Notes: generated by a model not told the origin, from the sequence alone. Positions 5,885 through 13,274 are shown, counted from the first letter of the stretch. The stretch: DNA of 14,816 nt from an uncultured Muribaculaceae bacterium (GCA_910577355.1 CAJTMY010000046.1:1-14816); one strand, 5' to 3'. Numbers and translations: made by a program.

Positions 5885-8818
5885 ATGCCACATATTATCC
5901 GTCTTTCCGTTCTGCTGCTGATGGCCGTATTGGGCCTCGCAGTGTCCGCACGCACTGTCACGCCCGATCAGGCCCGGCAGATCGCAGGTGAATTTTTCGG
6001 TGAGCAGCCGCAAGCCAACGCTCCGCTGAAAATCAAGGCTCTCGGCAGCGGTGCCGACCAATCCGCTCCGCAGCCATACTACATCTTCAACTCCTCGACT
6101 CCCGACCACGGCTTCGTGATAATAAGCGGCGACGACCGCGCACAGCGCATCCTCGGTTACTCCGACACCGGCACCTTCGACCCCGACAACATCCCGCCAC
6201 AACTCGCCGACCTGCTCGGCCAATATGCCACACAGATCAAATCCATAAAATCGGGTGATACCCATCCCTCATGGAACGTACCCGCCCGAGTCGCGGATAA
6301 CGAGGACGGCATACTGCTTGAGACCGCCAACTGGGGACAAGGCGCGCCCTACAACGCCCTCACCCCCGAATTCGACGGCGAACACGCCCCCACCGGCTGC
6401 GTCGCCACCGCCATGGCCATCGTCATGAAATATCACAACTGGCCGCCAAAAACAAACGGGGAGAGCATGAGGGATTATTTTTGCCAAAATTTATCGTTTG
6501 ATTATTCAGATTATATAATTGATTGGGATAAACTAAGTAAAGATGTTCATTCTTCAGAGTTTATGTCGGAAATATCTAAACTTATGTTGGCTGCCGGCGT
6601 GTCTGTTCATACAATATATGATGAAAAAGAGAGTGGTTCGCAAACTTGGTATGTGGGACATATACTTACCGAACGCTTTTCGTATTCTCCTGAATGTCAA
6701 TTTATTGAGAGGCAACATTTTGATGATAGTTCATGGTCGGAATTGATAGATGATCAGCTTAGTCGTAAGCTGCCTTTGTTGTACATAGCCTCTGCCGTCA
6801 ATGGTGTGGGACACTGTTTTATAATAGATGGAAAATCGAAAAACTCCCTATATCATATTAATTGGGGTTGGGACGGCCTTTCAAACGGCTACTTTGCGCT
6901 GGATAATCTTAACCCGGAAGACCATGATTTCGTTAATTCCCATTCAATAATATATAATATATCACCGGATCGGAGTGGCAGGACTTATTCTAGATCGTTT
7001 ATATGTAATGCCAATGTTTATGCAAGTGAAGATATACTATGGCATGATTGGAACTTTTCGTCACCCGATATATTGCCCGGTAATACATACAGATATGTTT
7101 CACCATTTATTTCTTTTGCTCCATATGTGCATAGTTTGATCAGACTTGCTATTGTTGATACTAATGATGAGATCGTTGATTTTGTCGGCGATGTAGCTTC
7201 CTATGTTTCTCCGGGGGGGTGCTTCTATAATGGAACTAATTTATACCAATACTTTGAGGCTCCAAAAGAACCTCTCAAAGACGGTTTTAGGTATCAGTTA
7301 GTAGGCAAAGAAGTTTTTTCTGAAGAAAATGAATTGTCACAAGAAGAACGGGATGACCTTAATTATTATAAATTAGTTTTGGGCGGTATAATCCATCCAT
7401 CGTATTTTATGCCATATGGCAACCGTTCGGAATTATGCACTGTTCGTTGGCATAGAGAAAGACACCCCGTGATCTATGAGGATGAACGCTTCCAAACCTC
7501 ATGGGCAGAGGGGCTTGAAACTCTTCCAAAAGGAGCCAATTTTGGAAGAAACCTATATTGTCCGAGTATTGGAGAATTGAATATGAATGTAATCTGCAAA
7601 GATGATGGTCGTATAGTAGATCCACATTATGTATTTAATTCCTGTGGAGAAGGCGCTTATTCCTCTAACGTTTCTTTGTTCTCTGATGAAGTTGACATAT
7701 ATTTGGATTATAAGCTTCCATCTGATACTAAGCATATTCCTGATGGGATTCTTGAGGAGAACATAGTACATCTTGATGGTTTGGTTTATTATCTTAATAA
7801 GGCTGATCAAATGATTCTGTGTGGATACGATGAACCTGATGTCGATTGTCTGATTATCCCGGATATTATTATGTGCAAGGGAAAGGAATATCCCGTTGTT
7901 GGTTTAGGTGATTTCGCTTTGTTAGGTCATAATGCCTCAATATTGCAATTAGGTAGGAATGTGACCATATATGGAAATTGGAGTATTGGTTATCTTAAGA
8001 ATCTGAAAAAATTAGTTATACCTAATTCTAAATACAATAACGAGATTTTCAACTCGAGCACTTTTGCGGCATTTTCTCCTTTAGAGAAAATATTTATTCA
8101 TTCCGGAGAGTTCTTAAAACGTTTTGATTGGCATTATATTCTCGGCCATACTGAGGGTTGGCAGCCGAGAAACCGAATTGATTTGTACTTAAGTGATGTT
8201 GGTAATAGCGAAAATTTATATCCTGTTTATTTTGTCAATCTTCCTTGGCGATATATTGTTCCTACGTATGTGTTCATGCCTTCATATCTTCCTGTAGTAT
8301 TTAATATCCCCGGTATCAATAAATTTAAAGATTGGTTGAACATAGATAGTGAATATCGGGAAATGTGGCTGTATTCAATAGATAGAGCCAGTGGTAGGAT
8401 AAGAATCCAGCCGAATATTGATGGTATTGAAATCAAAAGAGTTATAATTAACGGTGTTGAAAATCATCCTGCTCCAAATTATTTATATTCATTTGATACT
8501 TCTGATAAGTTGACTGTCTCGGTCGATTACAGATTATATGATGAGCAAAATATGACGACTGTATACCCTCCTGATTTTAACGAGCAACTGCCAAATGAAA
8601 ATTTAGATGCTGATATTTGGGACATAAATGTTGATCGCATTGGAGTGCGCGTCAACCATGGAGTTATTAGTATTACTGGCACAAACTTTAGAAATGTTAA
8701 AATATATAATACTGTCGGATCTCTTGTTTATAGTGGGAAGGACTCTTCGATCGACGGTTTAAGCCCGGGCGTATATATTGTTGTGGTTGACGGGATGACT
8801 TTCAAGGTTGCAATTTAA
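5885..8818 (+). CDS. Secreted C10-family (streptopain-like) cysteine peptidase with BspA-like repeats and type IX-like C-terminal domain
   Basis: This is a predicted exported papain-fold protease (977 residues). Residues 1-22 form a signal peptide (RLSVLLLMAVLGLAVSA). Residues 23-125 look like the Spi-type propeptide, with the FVIISGDDRAQRILGYS segment. The peptidase domain (about 145-360) has oxyanion-hole Gln152 in NWGQGAPYN, nucleophile Cys172 in APTGCVATAMA, catalytic His310 in GVGHCFIIDG, and the INWGWDG motif (325-331). So the catalytic set appears complete. About residues 625-760 contain BspA-like leucine-rich repeat segments (LKNLKKLVIP and similar). The last 60 or so residues (VKIYNTVGSLVYSG, then LSPGVYIVVVDG) resemble a T9SS type A sorting domain. 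Codons up to about 190 are GC-rich and the rest are markedly AT-rich, so the gene looks mosaic. The terminator at 8830 follows closely. Substrate unknown. Confidence 0.9.
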   Translation: MPHIIRLSVLLLMAVLGLAVSARTVTPDQARQIAGEFFGEQPQANAPLKIKALGSGADQSAPQPYYIFNSSTPDHGFVIISGDDRAQRILGYSDTGTFDPDNIPPQLADLLGQYATQIKSIKSGDTHPSWNVPARVADNEDGILLETANWGQGAPYNALTPEFDGEHAPTGCVATAMAIVMKYHNWPPKTNGESMRDYFCQNLSFDYSDYIIDWDKLSKDVHSSEFMSEISKLMLAAGVSVHTIYDEKESGSQTWYVGHILTERFSYSPECQFIERQHFDDSSWSELIDDQLSRKLPLLYIASAVNGVGHCFIIDGKSKNSLYHINWGWDGLSNGYFALDNLNPEDHDFVNSHSIIYNISPDRSGRTYSRSFICNANVYASEDILWHDWNFSSPDILPGNTYRYVSPFISFAPYVHSLIRLAIVDTNDEIVDFVGDVASYVSPGGCFYNGTNLYQYFEAPKEPLKDGFRYQLVGKEVFSEENELSQEERDDLNYYKLVLGGIIHPSYFMPYGNRSELCTVRWHRERHPVIYEDERFQTSWAEGLETLPKGANFGRNLYCPSIGELNMNVICKDDGRIVDPHYVFNSCGEGAYSSNVSLFSDEVDIYLDYKLPSDTKHIPDGILEENIVHLDGLVYYLNKADQMILCGYDEPDVDCLIIPDIIMCKGKEYPVVGLGDFALLGHNASILQLGRNVTIYGNWSIGYLKNLKKLVIPNSKYNNEIFNSSTFAAFSPLEKIFIHSGEFLKRFDWHYILGHTEGWQPRNRIDLYLSDVGNSENLYPVYFVNLPWRYIVPTYVFMPSYLPVVFNIPGINKFKDWLNIDSEYREMWLYSIDRASGRIRIQPNIDGIEIKRVIINGVENHPAPNYLYSFDTSDKLTVSVDYRLYDEQNMTTVYPPDFNEQLPNENLDADIWDINVDRIGVRVNHGVISITGTNFRNVKIYNTVGSLVYSGKDSSIDGLSPGVYIVVVDGMTFKVAI

Positions 8819-8829
8819 AATTTTGAAAT

Positions 8830-8877
8830 AAAGCAAAGGTCATTTCCTGTTTCATGGAAATGGCTTTTGCTTTTTTT
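8830..8877 (+). terminator. Strong intrinsic terminator after the C10 peptidase gene
   Basis: The left arm, AAAGCAAAGGTCATTTCC (8830-8847), pairs with GGAAATGGCTTTTGCTTT (8856-8873) with minor irregularities around an 8-nt loop, and a run of T ends at 8877. It begins 12 bp after the peptidase stop codon. Confidence 0.88.
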
Positions 8878-8884
8878 AAATTTG

Positions 8885-9127
8885 AATGTTCCATTTTTTG
8901 AGTCAGTTAAATTGTTTGGACTGATGAAGCGGAATCTTAAAAATATATTCGCATCAGGCGAATTGGAGCGTGATGTGAATATTTCCAAAATGGAAACAAC
9001 CACTCTGCATGGTGCGATTGCCTGCAAGATTCAGACAAAGGAAACTAAATTTTACAATCTCGATGCGATTCTTTCTGTGGGCTACCGTCAATTCAAAAAA
9101 TGCGACTGCTATTTCATAAATTTGCAC
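8885..9127 (+). pseudogene. RhuM-family protein relic (truncated and frameshifted)
   Basis: The + frame reads LFG..KRNLKNIFASGELERD, then HGAIACKIQTKETKFYNLDAI and LSVGYR. This is the conserved core of RhuM-family proteins, often found on mobile elements and near restriction or Fic genes. After GYR the open frame changes to unrelated residues, but the +1 frame (starting gtc at 9087) reads VNSKNATA, which is exactly the expected continuation of the family (GYRVNSK...AT). So about two bases are missing there, and a stop follows soon after. The residues expected between LFG and NIF are partly missing, and the N-terminal and C-terminal regions of the normal 300-plus-residue protein are absent. 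The apparent ATG at 8867 lies in the upstream terminator. The relic is AT-rich like the DNA before it. No product is expected. Confidence 0.75.
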
Positions 9128-9135
9128 TAAATTTG
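9128..9135 (+). promoter_or_regulatory. Possible -7 box for the Crp/Fnr regulator gene
   Basis: TAAATTTG fits TAnnTTTG and lies 43 bp before the ATG at 9179. No TTG is seen at the ideal -33 position. A looser alternative is the TTTG at 9121-9124 with TAACATTTG at 9145-9153, which carries one extra base. Tentative. Confidence 0.35.
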
Positions 9136-9178
9136 TGGCATAATTAACATTTGAGTTCTTCCTTTGAGAATTATATAA

Positions 9179-9742
9179 ATGACTCGCAACTTCAACACAT
9201 ACATGGATTCGCCGGTGGTGGCGTATTGGCGCGAGCTGTGCCGGAGGGAGGGCGTGCTGCGCCGGTATGACCGGGGCGAGGATTTCTTCACGGTGGGCAG
9301 TGTCGCGCGGTACATCGGATTCATACAAACGGGCACACTGAAATATGTGGCATACGGAGCCGACGGCGCCGAGCATGTGCTGGGGCTGGAGTTTACCAAC
9401 GAATTTGTCGCCGATTTTCCGTTCTCTTTCAGGGGCATCCCCGCACGTACATCCGTAGTCGCCACTACGCCCTGCGAAATCCTGTGTGTGCCGACAAGGA
9501 CAATCGGCGAGCGCATGAACGCGGATGCCGAGCTGCGTGAGGTGATAATGGCAAGCACCGAGGCCGTATTCTCGACTGTCTATGATCGTTATGCCGCCGT
9601 CTATGCCCAATCTCCGCAAGAGCGGTACAACGGTCTTATATCGAGGCATCCAGATCTGTTCAACCTGTTCTCGCTCAAGGACATCGCTTCGTTTCTCAAG
9701 GTCACGCCCACACATCTTTCCAGACTGAGAAAAAATATCTGA
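9179..9742 (+). CDS. Crp/Fnr-family transcriptional regulator
   Basis: This is a predicted cytoplasmic DNA-binding regulator of 187 residues, slightly short but in the normal range for Bacteroidetes members. The N-terminal part (about 15-120) is a cyclic-nucleotide-binding-like beta-roll, with the RRYDRGEDFFTVGSVARYIG and IQTGTLKYV segments. A dimerisation helix follows (about 120-150). The C-terminal winged-helix HTH_Crp ends in LKDIASFLKVTPTHLSRLRK. The residues that contact cAMP in E. coli Crp are not evident, and there is no FNR-like cysteine set, so the ligand is unknown. The DNA returns to high GC here after the AT-rich tract. The next gene, an outer-membrane receptor, starts 88 bp downstream in the same direction behind its own promoter and a palindrome. 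That layout suggests it is the regulator's target. Confidence 0.88.
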   Translation: MTRNFNTYMDSPVVAYWRELCRREGVLRRYDRGEDFFTVGSVARYIGFIQTGTLKYVAYGADGAEHVLGLEFTNEFVADFPFSFRGIPARTSVVATTPCEILCVPTRTIGERMNADAELREVIMASTEAVFSTVYDRYAAVYAQSPQERYNGLISRHPDLFNLFSLKDIASFLKVTPTHLSRLRKNI

Positions 9743-9759
9743 CCGGGATTCTTCACTTA

Positions 9760-9773
9760 TCAACATATGTTGA
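9760..9773. promoter_or_regulatory. 14-bp palindrome, candidate operator for the Crp/Fnr regulator
   Basis: TCAACATATGTTGA is a perfect palindrome in the 88-bp gap between the regulator and the receptor gene, ending 22 bp before the receptor's -7 box. That places it over or just upstream of the -33 region, a usual position for Crp-type activation or repression. A 14-bp palindrome is expected about once by chance in a window this size, so position is the main support. Confidence 0.4.
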
Positions 9774-9795
9774 GAGGGGTTGTCACATTCCTCTG

Positions 9796-9803
9796 TAATT
9801 TTG
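9796..9803 (+). promoter_or_regulatory. -7 promoter box of the outer-membrane receptor gene
   Basis: TAATTTTG is an exact TAnnTTTG match, 27 bp before the ATG at 9831. It lies downstream of the alternative in-frame ATG at 9780, which supports the later start. The nearest TTGs are at 9770-9772 and 9780-9782, neither at the ideal spacing. Confidence 0.6.
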
Positions 9804-9830
9804 CGTCATATATCAAAACGCTTATCAGAA

Positions 9831-11909
9831 ATGAAGAATATACTCGTACTCAGCGCGGCTATGCTGTGTGCCGGAAATATCGTGGCGCAGACCGAGGCAT
9901 CAGACTCCACCGCCACGCAGGAGCTTCACGAGATAGTAGTGAAGGCTCCCAAAGTGATCAGAAAATCAGACATGGACGTCTACCATCCATCGCAGAGCGC
10001 GGTGGATGCGTCGAAGAACGGCATGCAACTGCTCGCCAACCTCATGATACCGTCGTTGTCGGTCAACGACGCGCTCGGCACAATACAGGCCGCGGGACAA
10101 TCGGTGCAGGTGCGCATCAACGGGCGTGAATCGTCGGTCGACCAGGTAAGGGCATTGCTCCCCGAGACTATCAAGCGCGTGGAATGGATGGACAATCCCG
10201 GTCTGCGATACGGGGGCGCCAACTATGTGCTCAACTTCATCGTGGCCAACCCTACCGTGGGCGGCTCGCTGCAGGCTATGGCCCGCCCGGCTCTAAACCA
10301 GGCATGGGGCTTTTACATGGCCGATGCGAAATTCAACATAGGCCGCTCCCAATGGGAGGTGGGCGCCAACTCCAAGCTTACAGAGAACCTCAAGACTCAC
10401 CGCGACTATACGGAGACATTCACCTATCCCGACGGCACTTCGCTCACCCGCAGCGAAACATCGCGAGGTGGCCGCCTCGACAACAGCTTCGGCAACTTGT
10501 GGGCCTCGTACAACTATATCAAGCCCGACACTACCGTATTCATGGCCGAATTCGGGATGTTTCATAAGTTCTCCGACAAATTTTTGTACAACGGCCTGCT
10601 GTCGCTGAGCAACGGCGCCGACGATATCCTGCTCACCGACTCTCACGGCGACAAGGGCACGACTCCGAGCCTGTCGCTGTACCTGCAACAAAATCTCGCA
10701 CACCGGCAGATGCTTGTGGTCGATTTCAACGCATCGTTCTATACAGGCCGCTCTTATTCGGATTATCTCGAGCAGCGTCCGGATGTATCGGGCTATCTCA
10801 CGGATATCCACACCAACATCAAGGATCGCAATCAGGCATACGCCATCGAGGCCGATTATATCAAGAACTGGGATAAATCGCGCTTCACGGCCGGAGCTTC
10901 GTACACGGCCAACCGCAACCGCTCGCGATATGAAAACCTCGGCGGCGACGTGTTTCATCAGCGGCAGGACAGGGTCTATTTCTTCGCCGAATATTTCCGG
11001 CGATTCGGCAAATGGACTGCCACAGCCGGCATAGGGGCGCAATATACCGACTTCTATTTCAAGGAATCGGCAAGCGGCAATAAATCATGGAGTCCGCGGC
11101 CACAGGCTACAGTCACCTACTCGTTGAACCAGAACCACAACTTCCGGCTCAATTTCACCTCGTGGCAATCCAATCCGTCGCTCGCCGAGACCAATCCCGT
11201 GCCGCAGCAGCTCGACGGATTCCAGTGGCGCATCGGCAATCCCAACATCAAGACATCTACGTCATATATGCTGACGTTCCGCTACGGGTTCAACCTGCCG
11301 AAGGTAAGCGGCTCGTTCGGAATCCGCGCCTTCACCTCGCCCGACGCAATAACTCCACTGCTGCGATGGGACAAAGACAAGCTCGTCACCACCTATGAAA
11401 ACAGCCGTGGCCTGAAAAATCTCTCATTCTTTCTCGCTCCTCAGATCGACATCATTCCCGATTGGCTCATGGCAAGCGGATATCTCCAATTCCGAATGGA
11501 ACGCATGCAAGGTACCGGTTACAATCTCACCAACAACGACTGGAGCGGCAACGCGACACTCCGCCTGATGCACTGGGGCTTTGTATTGAGCGGCAGCTAC
11601 ACCCGCGCGCAACACGACCTCTGGGGTGAGAAAATCAGCTGGGGCGAGAGCCTGTCGATGATCGATCTTTCATACAACTGGCGGGACTGGCAGTTTGGCG
11701 CAGGCATGATAATGCCGTTCGGCAGATATGACCAGGGCAGCCGATCGCTCAGCAAGTGGAACACCAACGAGCAGCACATGCGCCTCGATATGCGAATGCC
11801 GTACATCTCCGTCAGTTACAACGTACAGTGGGGCCGACAGAAGCACGGGGTGAACAAACTCGTCAACGCCGACGCCAAGACCGACGCCTCCACCGCCGGA
11901 GGCCGATAA
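9831..11909 (+). CDS. Outer-membrane beta-barrel / TonB-dependent receptor-like protein
   Basis: This is a predicted outer-membrane beta-barrel of 692 residues. A signal peptide (MKNILVLSAAMLCAGNIVAQ) precedes a TonB-box-like segment (ELHEIVVKAPK) and a plug-like domain (about 40-140) with VQVRINGRESSVDQVRALLP and IKRVEWMDNPGLRYGG, which resembles the outer-membrane receptor family with a C-terminal OMP_b-brl_3-type barrel. The rest alternates aromatic and polar residues typical of transmembrane strands. It ends in ISVSYNVQWGRQKHGVNKL and a short polar tail. It lacks the N-terminal carboxypeptidase-like domain common in SusC proteins, and no SusD partner follows, so glycan uptake is not indicated. 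I chose the ATG at 9831 over 9780 because it yields a clean signal peptide and lies downstream of the promoter box. Substrate unknown; the adjacent Crp/Fnr regulator probably controls it. Confidence 0.85.
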   Translation: MKNILVLSAAMLCAGNIVAQTEASDSTATQELHEIVVKAPKVIRKSDMDVYHPSQSAVDASKNGMQLLANLMIPSLSVNDALGTIQAAGQSVQVRINGRESSVDQVRALLPETIKRVEWMDNPGLRYGGANYVLNFIVANPTVGGSLQAMARPALNQAWGFYMADAKFNIGRSQWEVGANSKLTENLKTHRDYTETFTYPDGTSLTRSETSRGGRLDNSFGNLWASYNYIKPDTTVFMAEFGMFHKFSDKFLYNGLLSLSNGADDILLTDSHGDKGTTPSLSLYLQQNLAHRQMLVVDFNASFYTGRSYSDYLEQRPDVSGYLTDIHTNIKDRNQAYAIEADYIKNWDKSRFTAGASYTANRNRSRYENLGGDVFHQRQDRVYFFAEYFRRFGKWTATAGIGAQYTDFYFKESASGNKSWSPRPQATVTYSLNQNHNFRLNFTSWQSNPSLAETNPVPQQLDGFQWRIGNPNIKTSTSYMLTFRYGFNLPKVSGSFGIRAFTSPDAITPLLRWDKDKLVTTYENSRGLKNLSFFLAPQIDIIPDWLMASGYLQFRMERMQGTGYNLTNNDWSGNATLRLMHWGFVLSGSYTRAQHDLWGEKISWGESLSMIDLSYNWRDWQFGAGMIMPFGRYDQGSRSLSKWNTNEQHMRLDMRMPYISVSYNVQWGRQKHGVNKLVNADAKTDASTAGGR

Positions 11910-12000
11910 CTGTGGTCTCACACTTGAAGTAGGAGAGAGACTGTACGAAAAATAACCTGTAACTATTCAGCTAAAGCAACATGTTGAATTTCATTGGCTT

Positions 12001-12081
12001 GTAGGGCCGTACGGTTCGTGCGGCCGGTTTCAACCGAATGGCGTCCGTGCGGTGGCGGACGCACGAACCGTGCGTCCCTAC
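12001..12081. repeat. Extragenic palindromic repeat with three-way-junction potential
   Basis: The outer arms, GTAGGG and ACGGTTCGTGCG on the left (12001-12022), pair with CGCACGAACCGT and CCCTAC on the right (12060-12081), giving about 21 of 22 pairs including one wobble. Inside are two smaller hairpins: CGGTTtcaACCG (about 12024-12035) and GCGTCCG with CGGACGC (12041-12062, competing for three bases with the outer stem). GC content is much higher than the flanks. The layout resembles REP/MITE-like extragenic elements. I saw no second copy in this window and no clear target-site duplication. Confidence 0.75.
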
Positions 12082-12150
12082 TTTGAAAATCAAACTGTCA
12101 TAACTTTATATAGTGTTAATATATTTCTAATCCACAAAGCAGCTGATACA

Positions 12151-12181
12151 TTGCGTAGGTGGCAGATCTTTCGTAACTTTG
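12151..12181 (+). promoter_or_regulatory. Bacteroidetes promoter of the small orphan gene
   Basis: TAACTTTG (12174-12181) is an exact -7 match, with TTG (12151-12153) 20 nt upstream. Transcription should begin near 12188, leaving a leader of about 32 nt before the ATG at 12220. Confidence 0.7.
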
Positions 12182-12219
12182 GGCAATAATACTCATCGTA
12201 AAACCGTAATAATAGGCTT

Positions 12220-12540
12220 ATGGCAATAGATGTCAACCTAAACATTTATACTTCCGCGCATAATCATATCAAGCTTGTACATCTTTATTTTGGACAAAAA
12301 TTAACCGGACTTGGTGCTAAATTTGAATGGATCGAATCTATTGGCATGAGTGTTGACGGGCCTTCGGCTTATGAAGACGGTGCTGTCCGGCATGATGGTA
12401 ATGTGACCAAAGCTCTTCTTAAAACCTGGATTGACAAAGGGTATTTAGGACGATATCCGAATAAAAACGATAGTTCTGAGTTCTTGGATGGATTCCCTGA
12501 TAATACAATATTCAATTTATGGTTTGTTGATTGGAGCTGA
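12220..12540 (+). CDS. Small protein of unknown function
   Basis: I do not recognise this 106-residue protein. It has no signal peptide and no membrane segment. It is of mixed composition, with aromatic residues in LVHLYFGQ and a Trp-rich end (NLWFVDWS), and is likely a soluble cytoplasmic protein. It has its own well-formed promoter and a typical leader length, which supports it being expressed. Base composition is more AT-rich than the receptor gene to its left and similar to the genes on its right, so it may belong to the accessory block. The gene to its right is on the other strand and converges on it; no clear terminator separates them. Confidence 0.65.
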   Translation: MAIDVNLNIYTSAHNHIKLVHLYFGQKLTGLGAKFEWIESIGMSVDGPSAYEDGAVRHDGNVTKALLKTWIDKGYLGRYPNKNDSSEFLDGFPDNTIFNLWFVDWS

Positions 12541-12577
12541 TTAAGACACGTACATTATACTTTGTAGCTTTTACCCT

Positions 12578-12870
12578 TTACGAGTCGGGGTGAGAATATA
12601 AATCGGTTTGTCCCGATACCGTACCGATTAATGATGCTATTTCCGCTTTCAAAAGCGGCAAGTCTTTGATGACGATTGCCCAAAGAATCTCATAACGCAA
12701 GCTATCATATCCATGGATTACATAATTGCGATATTCATCTGAACAGCCCTTATCAGAATTGGAGTTTTACAAAAGACATCGTAACGACGAGGATACTGAC
12801 CTACAAATGTTTCAATTTCATTTATCGCGAATAAAATATCTTCAAGATATTTTTTCAACTCTCTATCCAT
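12578..12870 (-). pseudogene. HepT-family toxin, internally deleted and frameshifted
   Basis: From the ATG at 12870 the minus strand reads MDRELKKYLEDILFAINEIE, then YPRRYDVFCKTPILIRAVQMNIA, typical of the first half of HepT-like (DUF86) toxins, and stops at 12718-12720. In another frame the strand continues RNYVIHGYDSLRYEILWAIV and KDLPLLKAEIASL, the HepT C-terminal half. It includes the RX4HXY signature whose tyrosine is AMPylated by MntA. Roughly 28 residues that normally separate the halves are missing, and the join is out of frame. The start overlaps the antitoxin gene by 8 bp, the usual MntA-HepT arrangement. As read, only a 50-residue fragment lacking the HXY motif could be made, so the toxin is almost certainly dead. 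Confidence 0.8.
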
Positions 12871-13168
12871 AAATCAGTCGGCGTTTTTCGTTAAGTTCTT
12901 CACGGAAATATGGATTGCGCACTGCGCTGTCATCGGTTATGTCAACCTTCCGGCCAAATAAATCCTCAAGGGCGTATTGGAAATCAAAGAAATTATCGGC
13001 AGCATCCATCAACGGAATGTTTTTCCAATCAAAATCCACACACAGATCAACGTCGCTCTTATCATTAAATCGGTTCGTCAGAATCGAGCCGAAAACCCAT
13101 AGCCTGCGCACATGGAACTTTTTGCAAAGTTCGATGATCTTTTCGATGTTCAGTTCTATAAGTTTCAT
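12863..13168 (-). CDS. mntA: MntA-type minimal nucleotidyltransferase antitoxin
   Basis: This 101-residue protein belongs to the minimal nucleotidyltransferase family that, in type VII MntA-HepT modules, neutralises HepT by adding AMP to its tyrosine. The catalytic signature GSX10DXD is intact: GS, ten residues (ILTNRFNDKS), then DVD. It is preceded by RRLWVFGS and followed by CVDFDW, and a third acidic residue lies in RKVDITDD. Its reading frame is undamaged although the partner toxin next to it (8-bp overlap) is deleted and frameshifted. The 5' side lies only about 30 bp from a strong terminator on the same strand. No clean TAnnTTTG box is seen there, so its promoter is unclear. The family assignment is strong; retained activity is not shown. 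Confidence 0.88.
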   Translation of the reverse strand: MKLIELNIEKIIELCKKFHVRRLWVFGSILTNRFNDKSDVDLCVDFDWKNIPLMDAADNFFDFQYALEDLFGRKVDITDDSAVRNPYFREELNEKRRLIYG

Positions 13169-13200
13169 GTGGTATTCTGATTATGTGCCGACTGTTTTTT

Positions 13201-13232
13201 AAAAAGGCGCAACTCATTGAGTTGCGCCTTTT
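13201..13232. terminator. Perfect-stem intrinsic terminator
   Basis: AAAAGGCGCAACTCA and TGAGTTGCGCCTTTT are exact complements around a tiny loop, flanked on the left by more A/T (TTTTTTAAAAA, 13195-13205). On the minus strand the stem ends in a T run, so it best serves the XRE gene at 13329-13700. It may also work on the + strand. Confidence 0.85.
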
Positions 13233-13246
13233 CTGATCGAATTTTG

Positions 13247-13274
13247 TCGGGGTGAGAAGAATAAACGACCCCGA
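13247..13274. repeat. Short inverted repeat, possible hairpin
   Basis: TCGGGGT (13247-13253) and ACCCCGA (13268-13274) are perfect 7-bp inverted arms around a 14-nt loop, downstream of the XRE gene and next to the terminator. The left arm is part of a 13-mer that recurs at 12584-12596. Confidence 0.4.

Larger units (their letters stand above)
11910..12219. other. Gene-free gap of 310 bp between receptor gene and small orphan gene
   Basis: It contains the 81-bp palindromic repeat (12001-12081) and the promoter at 12151-12181. I see no convincing T-run terminator for the receptor gene and no small gene or RNA match in the remaining sequence. Confidence 0.6.

Noticed and set aside
8867..9130. 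An 87-codon open frame as a real gene
   Set aside because: Its ATG lies in the peptidase terminator, and its frame leaves the RhuM family pattern at a frameshift, so it is treated as part of a relic.
9780..9830. Upstream in-frame start for the outer-membrane receptor
   Set aside because: The -7 promoter box at 9796-9803 lies downstream of it, and it would spoil a clean signal peptide.
12584..13258. 13-bp direct repeat GTCGGGGTGAGAA at 12584-12596 and 13246-13258 flanking the toxin-antitoxin remnant
   Set aside because: Suggestive of a cassette boundary or att site, but one or two repeated 13-mers are expected by chance in a window of this size, and no integrase is present.
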